DNA from: Rhizobium sp. CCGE531 | Lineage (GTDB): Bacteria; Pseudomonadota; Alphaproteobacteria; Rhizobiales; Rhizobiaceae | Direction: 5' to 3' | Length of the DNA: 64,000 nt | Assembly: GCF_003627795.1 (NCBI RefSeq) | Contig: NZ_CP032686.1 | Span: forward strand, 310,001 to 374,000 | In this document: piece after piece, positions 8,037 through 17,618 of the stretch | How the letters are laid out: each line of letters begins with the position of its first letter | Numbering within the stretch: the stretch's first letter is position 1 | The notes under the pieces: generated by a model | What the model was told of the DNA's origin: nothing | Database searches by the model: none | What the model saw: the letters and a program-made list of their open reading frames with translations, nothing else | Position numbers and translations under genes: made by a program

Positions 8037-9377
8037 ATGTTTAGAGTTTCAGCTTTGCCTTACCATTCCATCTCCAGGCCGCCTCGGCTCATGGCGCCAT
8101 GGCTGCTGGCATTGATGCTTTCCAGCGCGGGCGTGTTCCAAACCACCAATGTCGCCGCGGCGAGCGAGGTGTACCACGTCGGACCGCAGGCCCGGATCAA
8201 GATCGCCATTGTCGAATGGATCGCCGCAACCGGCGAATACAAGGAATGGACGGCGCTGAACGGCGAATATGTCGTGTCGCAATCGGGCTCGATTTCAATT
8301 CCGATGATCGGGCAGATGCAGGTCGGCGACAAGACCGTCGACGACATCAGTGCCAATATCGGCGAAAGGTTGAAGCAGATCACCGGCTTGGCGGTGGCGC
8401 CCACGGCTTCGGTCGAGGTTGTCAAATATCCGATGATTTACGTGTCCGGCGCAGTGGAGAAGCGGAGCGAGCTGGAATTCAGGCCGGGCCTGACCGTCAG
8501 GCAGGCGATCGCCATGGCCGGCGGGCGCGAGCGCCGCTCCAGCCAGACGGGGGATTCCTCCGAGGCGCAGCAGATCAGCTATGCGGGAGAAATCAGCCGT
8601 ATGGAGCTGCAGCTGAAGCAGCTCGGCGCGCGGCGGGCGCGCCTGATGGCGGAGCTCAATGATCAGCCGGCAATCACATTTCCGCCGGAGATCAAGGCAG
8701 CGCCGCAAGGATCGGCGGTCTCGCAGATCATGACGAGCGAGCTCGATCTGTTCAATGCCAGGGCCGAGGCCTTGCGCCAGCAACTTGCCGCGGCCGCGGA
8801 TCTGGAAGTGCTGTTGCGCAACGAAATCAACATTCTCGATGAGAAGATGTCGTCGCAGGACGAGCAGGTGAAGATTGCGCAGGATGAATTGAGCGATATT
8901 TCCAAGCTGGTCGACACCAAGATCCTGACGACGTCTCGCAAGACCTCGCTGGAACGGATCGTTGCCGAGATGCAGGCCGGCAAGCTGGACCTCGTCGTCG
9001 CATCGATGCAGGCAAAGCAGAAGCTGAACGAGACCGAGCGCGACGCACTCAATCTCAAAGGCCAGCGCAAGACGGAAGCCGGACAACAGCTCCAGATCGC
9101 CGAGACGGAAATGGAGGATACGAAGCTCAAGCGAAACACGACGCTGCAGCTGCTGCAGATTTCCGGCGCCTCGCTCACGCGTAGCCAGAGCATGAAGGCG
9201 CTCGATCTCCAGCCACTTGAATACTGGATCACCCGAAACGGCGACGAGGCCGCAGCCATCAAGGCGTCGGAAGCGACCGAGCTGCAGCCAGGGGATGTTC
9301 TCGATGTGCGCTACAATATTTCCGGAAGCCTGGACGGCACGACGCTTTCGTCGGTCGATGCCGGTCAATCGCAATAA
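8037..9377 (+). CDS. ExoF-like polysaccharide export protein
   Basis: About 446 residues. An N-terminal hydrophobic segment (MAPWLLALMLSSAGVFQTTNVAAAS) acts as signal sequence. It is followed by a polysaccharide export (Wza/SLBB-type) domain: YHVGPQARIKIAIVEW, GEYVVSQSGSISIPMIGQMQVG and VSGAVEKRSELEFRPGLTVRQAIAMAGG. The C-terminal half is Gln/Glu/Lys-rich and predicted coiled coil, as in the rhizobial ExoF group, where it reaches across the periplasm towards the Wzz-type partner. No Wza-style lipobox is seen. It is followed after 26 bases by the Wzz/BY-kinase-like gene, the usual ExoF-ExoP pairing. The ATG at 8037 was preferred; 8091 and 7917 are alternatives. Confidence 0.88.
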   Translation: MFRVSALPYHSISRPPRLMAPWLLALMLSSAGVFQTTNVAAASEVYHVGPQARIKIAIVEWIAATGEYKEWTALNGEYVVSQSGSISIPMIGQMQVGDKTVDDISANIGERLKQITGLAVAPTASVEVVKYPMIYVSGAVEKRSELEFRPGLTVRQAIAMAGGRERRSSQTGDSSEAQQISYAGEISRMELQLKQLGARRARLMAELNDQPAITFPPEIKAAPQGSAVSQIMTSELDLFNARAEALRQQLAAAADLEVLLRNEINILDEKMSSQDEQVKIAQDELSDISKLVDTKILTTSRKTSLERIVAEMQAGKLDLVVASMQAKQKLNETERDALNLKGQRKTEAGQQLQIAETEMEDTKLKRNTTLQLLQISGASLTRSQSMKALDLQPLEYWITRNGDEAAAIKASEATELQPGDVLDVRYNISGSLDGTTLSSVDAGQSQ

Positions 9378-9403
9378 CGATAAGTGAGCCAAGGGGGCGA
9401 GTG

Positions 9404-12400
9404 ATGGTAGTTCACGAGATCGGCAAAGGCTTGCGCAGCACGCCGTCGGACAGCAAGACCATGGGGGACAGCGAATATATTTCGTTTCGCGATGTCTGGC
9501 GTTTCGTACAGCGCCACTGGCTGATTTTTGCCTTGTTCACCGCCGCCGGCCTTGGCATCGGCATCTTCTACACGGTCACGACCCAACCGATCTATCTGGC
9601 GACTACACGCCTCGTCATGGATCCGGACCAGGGGCGCATCGTCTCGCAGGATGCATTCACCGGCACGGTCATCATCGAGGCCGCCGAAATTGCAAGCCAG
9701 GTCGAGATCGTCAAATCGGAGGCGATCGCACGCGCCGTTGTCCAGAAACTCAACCTCACCGAAGACCCCGAGATCATAGGCGGCATGTCATGGCAGGCCG
9801 CCTTGCGCGACAGGATGCGCGCGATCGCCAGTTATTTCAGGTATGGCGACGACGGCGCAAAGACCGAGGCCAGCGACGACGACGTGATGCGCCGGACCAT
9901 GGCATCATTCCTCTCTCGGGTTTCCGTCAATCGCGTCGGCCAATCCTATATTCTCGAGATCGGGTACAGCTCGGTCGATCCCACCAAGGCGGCGCAGGCG
10001 GCAAATGCAATTGCGGAAGCCTATATCAGCACCGGCCTGTCCGACCGCGCTTCCGCCGCGCAGAGCGGCGCCAGATGGCTGGAGACACGCCTGATCGAAG
10101 TCGGCAGGCAGGCGCGCGAAGCATCCATGGGCGTGGAGGAGTTTCGCGCCAAGAACGGCATCATGGAGATCAGTAAGTCCTCATCCCTCGATCAGCAGCA
10201 GCTGTCCGAAATCAGCAGTCAGGCCGTTGCGGCCAAAGCGCAGACCGCGGCCGAATCGGCCAAGCTTGTGACTCTCAACCAGCTGATGGCGGGCAGCAAG
10301 ATTGAGGGGGATGTCGACGAGACGATGAACAACCCGCGCATACAGAAGCTGCAGGAAGATCTCGGAGTCGCAACGACCAAGCTCAACAACCTTAGAAGCC
10401 GGTATGATGCCGACAATCCAGCCGTCATTGCCGCCCAGCAGGAAATCGATCGGGTAAAGGGTGACATGCGCAAGGAGTTCGAGCGCATCCAGTCCGTCTA
10501 CAGGGCAAATCTGGATGTCGCCAAGACCCGCGAGAGGCTTCTGAGTGACGAGTTGACCTCATTGAAGGATGCGGGAACGGACAAGAACTTGGCGCGGGTG
10601 GAGCTGTCGGAGATGGAAAGCCGGGCCACCACCTATCGCCGGATGTACGAAAGCATATTGCAGCAGCTGATCGGTGCGCTGCAGAAGGAATCCTTTCCCC
10701 TTGGCAATGTTCGCGTCGTGACGGCTGCCGCGGTGCCGCTTTCAAAGACCTGGCCGAAATCCTCTTTCGTGCTGCCCTTTACGGCCATGCTTGGTCTGGC
10801 GGCCGGCGTCATGGCGGCTCTTTTGCGGGATGGTCTGGATCGGCGCGTCAGCTCCAGCGAGAAACTGCGGCGCGAATTGGGGATCAGCTCCCTGGGCCAT
10901 GTTCCTGTCTATGTAAGCCCACCGTTCCTGTCCGGAAGCATGGTGGCGACGAATGCCACGTGGCGACGAACGATGCTGCCGCTGAGATCCGTGCTGGATA
11001 CGCCCTATTCGCAATTTTCCGAAGCCCTGCGCGGCGTCAAGCATTCGATCGACTCCGCTTTCCCGCCGAATGCGCCGATGGTGGTCGGCATCACCTCGGT
11101 CGGCACCGGCGAGGGCAAGACCACGATCGCAACCAATCTCGCACAACTCTACCAGCATGAGGGCGCATCCGTCGTGTTGATCGATGCCGACTTCCTCAAT
11201 GCAAGACTGAGCTGCGTGGTGACCGAGTCCGGCACGGAATTCGGCATGGAGGCGCTGAGCATCAACGACGTGCCGCGCCGCTATGCAGTTGCCCAGGAGG
11301 GTGGCCTGCTCGTTGCCAAGTCCGATCATGAGCCCGAGGCGGAAATCGTGCAGGGCCATGGGGGTGTTCCGGTCGTCACCGTCGACGAGACCGAAAAATC
11401 CGTCGCCACCTTTCAGCGCTATGGGCATCTGCCGGCGCTGAAGGCCGAGATCGACCTGCTGCGGCGGCGATACAAGGTCGTCATCGTCGACATGTCGGCT
11501 TTCGAGGATTCCGCCGATACCCGCGTCATCTGCAGCTATCTCGAAGGTATCATCGTGGTCGTCGGCCAGACGAACAAGATGACCGTCGAACGATTGTCGG
11601 ATGCGCTTGCAAGCTTCGGCACGTCGGCGATCAATGTCCTCGGCATCATCGCCAACCGCAGCTACGAGAAACGTCATGGCCAGCAGACGCGCCTTTGGCG
11701 TCGCAGACTGGATGGACGTCAGGTGCGTGCGTCCGCAAGGCGCCTCACGGGCCACGCGACGAGCCGTCCCTTGAAGATCGCCCTAGGCATCGCAAGCTCG
11801 GGCCGCCGCGATATCCTGTCGTCCATTCTTCCGCATATCGCCAATCAGACGCGCAAACCCGACGAGATTATTGTCTGCCTGTCCTCGCCGGAGGATATCG
11901 ATCCGAGCTGCCTTCGAAATCTCGACATTCCAGTCCAGGTTCTGATCTCCGAACGCGGTCTTTGCCGTCAGCGCAACAGGATCCTCGACAACGTCAAGCA
12001 TGCGGACGTCGTTCTTTTCCTCGACGACGATTTTCTGATGACCTCGACCTATGTCGAGGAAGCGGAACGGCTGTTCCAGCTCCAGCCGGACGTGGCCATG
12101 TGTACCGGCAAGGTCCTGGCGGACGGCATCACCGGTCCTGGCATCTCCGTTCGCGACGGCTTACGCTTGGTCGATGGCAAGCGCCGGCGGCGATCCGAGC
12201 CTGCCATGCAGATTCGGCCAATCTACAATGCCTATGGCTGTAATATGGCAATCCGCATGGCGATCGTCAGAGCCGCCGCGCTGCGCTTCGACGAGAACCT
12301 GCCTTTCTATGGCTGGCTCGAGGATGTCGATTTCAGCAGGCTCGTTGCCCACTACGGCCTGGTTGTCAGCGCCAGGCAGCTGGAAGGTGTCCACCTCGGC

Positions 12401-12658
12401 ACCAAGGGCGGCCGGGCGGGCGGCGTCCGTCTCGGCTATTCGCAGATCGCCAACCCGCTTTACCTCATGCGCAAGCGGACCATGAGCGTGCCGCAGGCCG
12501 CAGCCCAGATCGGCCGCAATCTTGCCGCCAATCTCGTCAAGGTCTGGCGGCCGGAGCCCTGGGTCGATCGCAAGGGACGGCTGAAGGGCAACGTCATGGC
12601 ATTTCGCGATCTGCTCAAAGGCAGGCTGGCGCCACAGAATATTGAAGCATTGGAGTAG
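9404..12658 (+). CDS. Wzz/BY-kinase-like chain-length protein fused to a GT2 glycosyltransferase
   Basis: A 1084-residue fusion. Residues about 20-470 form a Wzz/GumC co-polymerase: membrane helix WLIFALFTAAGLGIGIFYTV, long periplasmic coiled coils, second helix SSFVLPFTAMLGLAAGVMAAL. Residues about 555-740 are a BY-kinase-type P-loop domain (GITSVGTGEGKTTIATNLAQLY). However, the Walker A' (VVLIDADFLNARL) and Walker B (VVIVDMSAFED) are unusual, and no C-terminal tyrosine cluster is present. From about residue 789 a GT2 domain begins (LKIALGIASSGRRDILSSIL) with VVLFLDDDFLM and GWLEDVDFS. The frame is continuous; a TTG at about 11771 could start the GT2 part separately but has no clear ribosome site. 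ATG 9404 follows AAGGGGG. Confidence 0.88.
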   Translation: MVVHEIGKGLRSTPSDSKTMGDSEYISFRDVWRFVQRHWLIFALFTAAGLGIGIFYTVTTQPIYLATTRLVMDPDQGRIVSQDAFTGTVIIEAAEIASQVEIVKSEAIARAVVQKLNLTEDPEIIGGMSWQAALRDRMRAIASYFRYGDDGAKTEASDDDVMRRTMASFLSRVSVNRVGQSYILEIGYSSVDPTKAAQAANAIAEAYISTGLSDRASAAQSGARWLETRLIEVGRQAREASMGVEEFRAKNGIMEISKSSSLDQQQLSEISSQAVAAKAQTAAESAKLVTLNQLMAGSKIEGDVDETMNNPRIQKLQEDLGVATTKLNNLRSRYDADNPAVIAAQQEIDRVKGDMRKEFERIQSVYRANLDVAKTRERLLSDELTSLKDAGTDKNLARVELSEMESRATTYRRMYESILQQLIGALQKESFPLGNVRVVTAAAVPLSKTWPKSSFVLPFTAMLGLAAGVMAALLRDGLDRRVSSSEKLRRELGISSLGHVPVYVSPPFLSGSMVATNATWRRTMLPLRSVLDTPYSQFSEALRGVKHSIDSAFPPNAPMVVGITSVGTGEGKTTIATNLAQLYQHEGASVVLIDADFLNARLSCVVTESGTEFGMEALSINDVPRRYAVAQEGGLLVAKSDHEPEAEIVQGHGGVPVVTVDETEKSVATFQRYGHLPALKAEIDLLRRRYKVVIVDMSAFEDSADTRVICSYLEGIIVVVGQTNKMTVERLSDALASFGTSAINVLGIIANRSYEKRHGQQTRLWRRRLDGRQVRASARRLTGHATSRPLKIALGIASSGRRDILSSILPHIANQTRKPDEIIVCLSSPEDIDPSCLRNLDIPVQVLISERGLCRQRNRILDNVKHADVVLFLDDDFLMTSTYVEEAERLFQLQPDVAMCTGKVLADGITGPGISVRDGLRLVDGKRRRRSEPAMQIRPIYNAYGCNMAIRMAIVRAAALRFDENLPFYGWLEDVDFSRLVAHYGLVVSARQLEGVHLGTKGGRAGGVRLGYSQIANPLYLMRKRTMSVPQAAAQIGRNLAANLVKVWRPEPWVDRKGRLKGNVMAFRDLLKGRLAPQNIEALE

Positions 12659-12662
12659 TCCG

Positions 12663-13970
12663 GTGGCGCCTCCGTTCGGTCTCGATCGCGTCGTCGTCAT
12701 CAACGATCGCTCCGTCCGGGTGGGCGGAGCATCAAATCTCGCGATTCTTTCGGCCGATTTGCTGCGGAGTGCGGGGGTCGCGGTGACCTATTTCGCCGGC
12801 GATGCCGCCGGGTCCGACCCGCCGGCAGCGGAAACCATCAATCTGGCGGCGCAGCCGTTGATGCAGCAGGCGCGTCTCAGCGCATTCGCCAGCGGTCTTT
12901 ACAGCCGCCAAGCCCATGCCTCGCTGAAGGATCTCATTTCGCGCATCGACACCGAAGGCACCATCTATCACGTCCATGGCTGGTCGAAGATCCTCTCGCC
13001 TTCGATCTTTCGCGCTCTATGGCCTGTCCGCGAGCGCGTCGTCTTGCATGCCCACGACTATTTTCTCTCCTGTCCGAATGGAGGGTTCGCCAATTACCGC
13101 AAAAACCAGGTCTGCCCCCTGGCGCCGATGTCGATCGGATGCCTGACGACAAATTGCGACAAGCGCGGCTATCACGAGAAGATCTGGCGATCCGCGCGCC
13201 ATCTGGTGCGGGAGCATTATTATCCCGTCCGGCAGGTTGCCGCCAATATCGTGGTCGTCCATCAGCGCATGCGCGATTATTTCGTGCGCGGGCAAGTGCA
13301 GACGAGCAACATAGAAACGATCCGCAATCCGGTCGAGCCCTTCCTCACGCGTCCGACGGATCCGTGGAAAAAGCGCGATTTCTTCTTTGTCGGGCGGCTT
13401 GAGCCGGAAAAGGGATTCGAGGACGCGGCGATCGCGGCGCGGCTAGCCGGCGTCAAGCTGCACATCATAGGTGACGGCGCCGGCCGGGCGCGCCTGGAAA
13501 AGGACTTTCCGGAGGTCGTCATTCATGGCTGGAAATCCAAGGACGAGATGCGCGTCATTCTCGAGGAGGCGCGCGCGCTCGTCGTTTCGTCGCGGGTGCC
13601 CGAACCCTTCGGTCTGGCGGCGCTCGAGGCGGTAACAAGCGGCATACCCGTGATTCTACCCGACGCCGCACTTCTGGGCGAAGAGCTTGCAACGCTTGGA
13701 TGTGGGATTACCTTTCAGAGCGGCAAGGTGGAGACGCTCGCAAGCGGAATCCGCCGGCTTGCCGGCGACGATATGCTACTTCGTTTGATGAGCGTGAACT
13801 GCATCCGCCGGTCGGGCGACCTGGCCCACACGCCGGCATCGTGGCTCGAGGCTCTGCTGACGCTGTACGACGGTGTTCTGAAGCGCGCAAATGCGGTCAG
13901 GATGCCCCCAGGAACGACCATGGACGCTGACATTCCGGCCGCGGGTCGGCTGATCGATGAGACGAGCTGA
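12663..13970 (+). CDS. Glycosyltransferase family 4 protein
   Basis: A 435-residue GT-B glycosyltransferase. The N-terminal acceptor domain carries a cysteine-containing stretch (SCPNGGFANYRKNQVCPLAP, then CLTTNCDKRGYHEKIW) seen in several exopolysaccharide GT4 enzymes. The donor domain reads FFVGRLEPEKGFEDAAIAARLAG, HIIGDGAGRARLE and RVPEPFGLAALEAVTSGIPVILPD. The chosen start is GTG at 12663 with GGAG about 8 bases upstream. A TTG at 12642 would overlap the previous gene by 17 bases. It directly follows the BY-kinase/GT2 fusion and is co-oriented, so it belongs to the same operon. Sugar donor and acceptor are unknown. Confidence 0.9.
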   Translation: MAPPFGLDRVVVINDRSVRVGGASNLAILSADLLRSAGVAVTYFAGDAAGSDPPAAETINLAAQPLMQQARLSAFASGLYSRQAHASLKDLISRIDTEGTIYHVHGWSKILSPSIFRALWPVRERVVLHAHDYFLSCPNGGFANYRKNQVCPLAPMSIGCLTTNCDKRGYHEKIWRSARHLVREHYYPVRQVAANIVVVHQRMRDYFVRGQVQTSNIETIRNPVEPFLTRPTDPWKKRDFFFVGRLEPEKGFEDAAIAARLAGVKLHIIGDGAGRARLEKDFPEVVIHGWKSKDEMRVILEEARALVVSSRVPEPFGLAALEAVTSGIPVILPDAALLGEELATLGCGITFQSGKVETLASGIRRLAGDDMLLRLMSVNCIRRSGDLAHTPASWLEALLTLYDGVLKRANAVRMPPGTTMDADIPAAGRLIDETS

Positions 13971-14100
13971 CGCTTGTGGTTAGATGCGCGTTCGCCCCCT
14001 ACGCCAATGGGACTAGCCCAATGCCCGCAGGGTCAATTGTCAATGATGAGGGCAGCTGGCAGCCTCTGAAAGAAGCATACGGGTGGTGAGGGCCAGAGCC

Positions 14101-14793
14101 ATGTTATCGACTGTTGACGGCGTTGCCCACGGCGAGAGAGCTCGCCGCGACGTGAAGCGGGCGGAACGGCAGGGCCGCTCCAAACGCATTGCCGACATTC
14201 TTCTTTCCGGAGTAGGATTGCTGTTTCTGGCGCCGGCGCTGCTTGCGATCGCGATCGTATTGCTCCTGGTCGACGGCCGTCCCATCATCTATCGCCACAC
14301 ACGCATCGGCCGCGACGGCCGCCCGTTCGAATGCCTGAAATTCCGCACGATGCGCAAGGATGCCGACCGGCAGCTGGCAGAGCTTCTGGCTCGCGACGAG
14401 AACCGAAGGCTGGAATGGCTGTCCACGCAGAAGCTGACGAGCGATCCGCGCGTTCATTGGTTCGGAAAATATCTGCGGATGAGCAGTGCCGACGAGCTGC
14501 CCCAATTGCTGAATGTTCAGCGTGGCGACATGAGCCTGGTCGGGCCTCGCCCCGTCGTTGCCGCGGAACTCGAGCGCTACGGATCCGACCTCTATTGCTA
14601 TCTGGGGGTGCGGCCCGGCATCACCGGTCTTTGGCAAGTCAGCCGCCGCGCCGACACCACCTATGAAGAGCGCGTCCAATTCGATCTGGACTATTTCCAC
14701 AGCCGTTCGATGCGCACCGACTTTGCCATTCTCGTCAAAACCGCCGGCGTCGTACTGCTCGCGCGCAATGAAAAAGAACGTCTCACCAAATGA
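14101..14793 (+). CDS. ExoY-like undecaprenyl-phosphate sugar transferase
   Basis: A 230-residue member of the bacterial sugar transferase family (polyprenyl-phosphate phosphoglycosyl transferase, monotopic type), which starts a lipid-linked repeat unit by moving a sugar-1-phosphate to undecaprenyl phosphate. Seen: a basic N-terminus, hydrophobic re-entrant helix IADILLSGVGLLFLAPALLAIAIVLLL, the CLKFRTMRKDADRQ motif, SSADELPQLLNVQRGDMSLVGPRP (catalytic Asp-Glu) and VRPGITGLWQVSRR. The short N-terminus without extra membrane helices matches ExoY rather than WbaP. Start at the second ATG, with GAGGG upstream; a GTG six codons earlier is possible. Which sugar is moved cannot be told. Confidence 0.92.
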   Translation: MLSTVDGVAHGERARRDVKRAERQGRSKRIADILLSGVGLLFLAPALLAIAIVLLLVDGRPIIYRHTRIGRDGRPFECLKFRTMRKDADRQLAELLARDENRRLEWLSTQKLTSDPRVHWFGKYLRMSSADELPQLLNVQRGDMSLVGPRPVVAAELERYGSDLYCYLGVRPGITGLWQVSRRADTTYEERVQFDLDYFHSRSMRTDFAILVKTAGVVLLARNEKERLTK

Positions 14794-15226
14794 AGAACGC
14801 AGCTGCAGCAACCCATACGACGACACAGAAGATCACCAGCATCCACCGAAGGAGGTATTTCTGTCTCGATCTGCCCGGCGATCCTGGGGCGATGCGATCA
14901 TGGTTTTCGTCGTTCATAAGGGGCTCTGCGTGGTGTTTCATGATGTTTGCCGGCAAGCTCCTATTCTATTGCCGAGAATTTCGATCCGGCCCTGGCGGCC
15001 AAGGCAGAAGTATTTGTGAAATAAAATCGTATAGTTCCGGCATTCCCCGCTTGCAGGCAGCGCTTCATTGCACGGAATCATGTCCTGAATGGGAACGCTA
15101 CGGACTTTATCTGGTGCAAAACTGGATGAGACTACGCAACTGCTTGCGATATTTCGCGAAATTTTCTCAATCAAATGCCGTGAAAACGAGTTTCGCCCCG
15201 TGTCTGCTCGCAGGGATGGGGCGCTG
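14794..15226 (+). other. Intergenic stretch, no convincing gene
   Basis: A 433-base gap between the sugar transferase and the flippase. It holds an excellent ribosome-site-like AAGGAGGT near 14848-14856, but no ATG, GTG or TTG at suitable spacing, and the open frames crossing it have Cys/Trp/Arg-rich composition unlike a folded protein. It may be a leader region or the remnant of a lost gene. From about 14941 the base composition becomes less GC-rich, consistent with a promoter region for the flippase gene. Confidence 0.4.
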
Positions 15227-16744
15227 ATGGACAGTTTTCCGCTTCGCCGCAAGAGCCTTGGGTGGACTGGCCTGCGGCACTGGCTCCGCTCCCGCATGTC
15301 GTCGGTCGTCGGCGACGGAGCATCGACGCTCGTTTCGAAAATCGTCTCGCAGGTCGTCCAGCTCCTCATATTCCTTGTCGCCGCTCGCATGCTGGAATCG
15401 ACGGAATTCGGCCTCTATGCTTTCAGCTCCGCCATCGTGGTCATGCTGGTCGTGATTGCGGAAGGCGGATGGGGCGAATTCGTCATGAAGGCCGAGTGCA
15501 GCGCGCGGGAACTCGACCAGGTCGGCACGATTTCGATCATTGCCGGCACGCTCGTAACGATCGTCGGCTTGACGGCGGCGGCCGTTGCATGGCTCATCTT
15601 TCGGCGGCCTCACGAAGCGCTGCTTCTGGCTCTCTTCAGCTGCTGGTTCCTGCCATCGTCGCTTTATGCCGTTTATGACGGGCTGCTGGTCGCCCGAGGT
15701 CTCCTGCGCAAACAGGCCGTAATCCGGATGGCCAGCGAGACGGCCGGGCTTTGCAGCACCATGCTGGGACTGTGGCTGGGGTGGAACGTCTTTTCGCTTG
15801 TGGCCGGACGGCTCGTGTCGCAGCTGGTCTGCCTGGGCGCCTCCGCAGTCGTGCTCGGCTGGTATCCCAGAATATACCTGACCTGGCCGCTCGCGCGCGA
15901 GATTCTCGAATTTTCGCGCCATATCCTGTCGAACCGGCTGATCGTCTTTCTGCGCTCCTATTCCGGAACATTGGCGATCGGCAGTTTTCTCGGCCTTGCG
16001 GAGGCGGGCTATTACCGTGTCGCCGAGCGCATCGTCGCGGCATTTTCCGAGCTCATCGGCGAGCCGGCGCGGATGCTTGCCTGGACGCTGTTTCGCCGGT
16101 CCGCAATGGTGATGAGTTCAGACGGAAGGCCTGTTCGTGACACCGGGGCCGCCGCGACGGTTTTCATGATGGTCCTCATGGCAATTTCCACGCCGATCTA
16201 TCTCGGCCTCTCGCTGATTTCGTCCAATCTGATCGATGTCGTACTCGGCGACAAGTGGGCGCCTGCGGCAATCCTCGTGACGATACTCTCCATGAAGCAG
16301 GTTCTTTTGACGCCAGGCTATGTGACCGAGGCTCTGCTATCCTTGTCAGGCAATATCAGGCGCATGCCGGCGACCTTGCTGCTCAACGCATTGGTTTCCG
16401 TCTCGCTGATCCTCATTCTGGCACCTTTCGGCGTCACGGCTGCGGCATGGGGCCAATGCGCCGCATCACTGATCTCCTTTTTGACCTCGGTGCATCTGCA
16501 GAAGAACTATGGGGGCCTCGGCTGGGGAAAGGTCTTGCGCAAGAGCGGCTATGTCGTGGTCGCGATCGCCCTGATGGCGGCGGCGGTCTACGCGCTCGGC
16601 TATTTCGCCGAGACGCTCAGCATGCGGCATGTATTGACCGTGTTGCTGCAAGTTGCCGCCGGCAGCGCGATCTATGCCTGCACGCTATTCGTTCTGGAAA
16701 AGATGTTCGGAGGCACGGCCTCAATTCTGTCGGTCAGGCGATAA
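15227..16744 (+). CDS. Wzx-type polysaccharide flippase (MOP family)
   Basis: A 505-residue integral membrane protein with about 12-14 hydrophobic helices. The N-terminal region GASTLVSKIVSQVVQLLIFLVAARMLESTEFGLYAFSSAIV is the polysaccharide biosynthesis/MATE-like signature, and a later helix block follows (LSNRLIVFLRSYSGTLAIGSFLGLAEAGYYRVAERIV). It should turn lipid-linked repeat units from the inner to the outer leaflet for the Wzy-like polymerase (36907-38331). The ATG at 15227 was chosen after GGGATGGGG; the frame is open 46 codons further upstream but those residues look non-coding. Co-oriented with the sugar transferase and with the methyltransferase-like gene that follows after 34 bases. 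Confidence 0.93.
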   Translation: MDSFPLRRKSLGWTGLRHWLRSRMSSVVGDGASTLVSKIVSQVVQLLIFLVAARMLESTEFGLYAFSSAIVVMLVVIAEGGWGEFVMKAECSARELDQVGTISIIAGTLVTIVGLTAAAVAWLIFRRPHEALLLALFSCWFLPSSLYAVYDGLLVARGLLRKQAVIRMASETAGLCSTMLGLWLGWNVFSLVAGRLVSQLVCLGASAVVLGWYPRIYLTWPLAREILEFSRHILSNRLIVFLRSYSGTLAIGSFLGLAEAGYYRVAERIVAAFSELIGEPARMLAWTLFRRSAMVMSSDGRPVRDTGAAATVFMMVLMAISTPIYLGLSLISSNLIDVVLGDKWAPAAILVTILSMKQVLLTPGYVTEALLSLSGNIRRMPATLLLNALVSVSLILILAPFGVTAAAWGQCAASLISFLTSVHLQKNYGGLGWGKVLRKSGYVVVAIALMAAAVYALGYFAETLSMRHVLTVLLQVAAGSAIYACTLFVLEKMFGGTASILSVRR

Positions 16745-16778
16745 TGGCGGCGACCAGCTGGCACGGACGAGGAGAGGG

Positions 16779-17618
16779 ATGATGGCGACGTCGTTGTGGT
16801 CCAGTTCATCGTGGTCGGAATACGCGCGCACGGTTTTCAAGGGAGCGAAGCAAACCGCCGCCCAGGGACTTTCGCCTCTGCGGCTCGCCAGGGGACGGCT
16901 GACCTATCTTTCCCCCTTTCCGCGACGATTTACCGGCGCTTACGGCTCTTACGACGCGGCCATGGCAGCCGCCCGCAGGCGGACATTGGCCGGTTACGAT
17001 CACGAGGAGATCGCAAGCGTCGCCTTTGCCAAAATGTGCCAGGTGACGCCGTGGGATTATCCGGTGCTGTTCTGGATTCGCAGCCTGCTGCCCGAGATCG
17101 ATGGTCTCGTCGATGCAGGTGGTCATATGGGAACGAAATATCGCGCCTTTCGTCCTCTGCTGCCGCTGGAGAGCCCGTTTCGCTGGGTCGTCTATGATCT
17201 ACCCGCCATCGTTCATGCCGGACAAGGTCTTGCCCAAAAGGAAGGCTTGACCGGCCTCGGCTTTGTCGAGCGGATCGAGGATGCAGGCGCCATGCCGTTG
17301 TTCCTCGGGTCGGGGCTCATGCAATATCTCGATATGCCGCTCTCCAGCCTGCTGATGAAAATGCCCTCTCGGCCGCATCACGTGATCCTCAATAAAGTCG
17401 CGCTCCGCCAGGACAGCACCATCGTTACGCTTGAACGGATCGGCGGGTCATACGTCCCCTACCACATGCACAACGAGGCTGAATTCATCGCGGACATCAC
17501 AAGGCTTGGGTATAGACAGGTCGATCGCTGGTCCATTCCCTCCTTGTCGCACGCAATCGACACTCATCCTGAGCTGGGACGCAGCGAAAGCGCCGGATTC
17601 TACTTTCGACTTGGGTAG
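16779..17618 (+). CDS. Putative methyltransferase, TIGR04325-like
   Basis: About 279 residues, starting MMATSLWSSSSWSEYARTVF. The central part has an SAM-methyltransferase-like pattern: LLPEIDGLVDAGGHMGTKYRAF (glycine-rich motif I position), FRWVVYDLPAIVHAGQGLA (acidic residue of motif II) and SGLMQYLDMPLSSLL. From memory this matches the TIGR04325/LIC12133 family, found mainly in O-antigen and capsule loci, whose substrate is not established. Two adjacent ATG codons follow a GAGGAGAGGG ribosome site; either may be used. The 3' end overlaps that of the convergent GMC oxidoreductase gene by 19 bases. Role in methylating a sugar or the NRPS product is inference. Confidence 0.75.
   Translation: MMATSLWSSSSWSEYARTVFKGAKQTAAQGLSPLRLARGRLTYLSPFPRRFTGAYGSYDAAMAAARRRTLAGYDHEEIASVAFAKMCQVTPWDYPVLFWIRSLLPEIDGLVDAGGHMGTKYRAFRPLLPLESPFRWVVYDLPAIVHAGQGLAQKEGLTGLGFVERIEDAGAMPLFLGSGLMQYLDMPLSSLLMKMPSRPHHVILNKVALRQDSTIVTLERIGGSYVPYHMHNEAEFIADITRLGYRQVDRWSIPSLSHAIDTHPELGRSESAGFYFRLG

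Noticed and set aside
11695..11780. Separate start for the GT2 domain (TTG near 11771) as an independent gene
   Set aside because: No ribosome site precedes the TTG and the upstream frame is open without interruption, so a fusion is the simpler reading; kept as an alternative.
14790..15227. A 145-codon open frame between the sugar transferase and flippase genes
   Set aside because: Low-complexity start, many Cys/Trp/Arg residues, no recognisable domain, and a clear change in base composition midway; it looks like chance.
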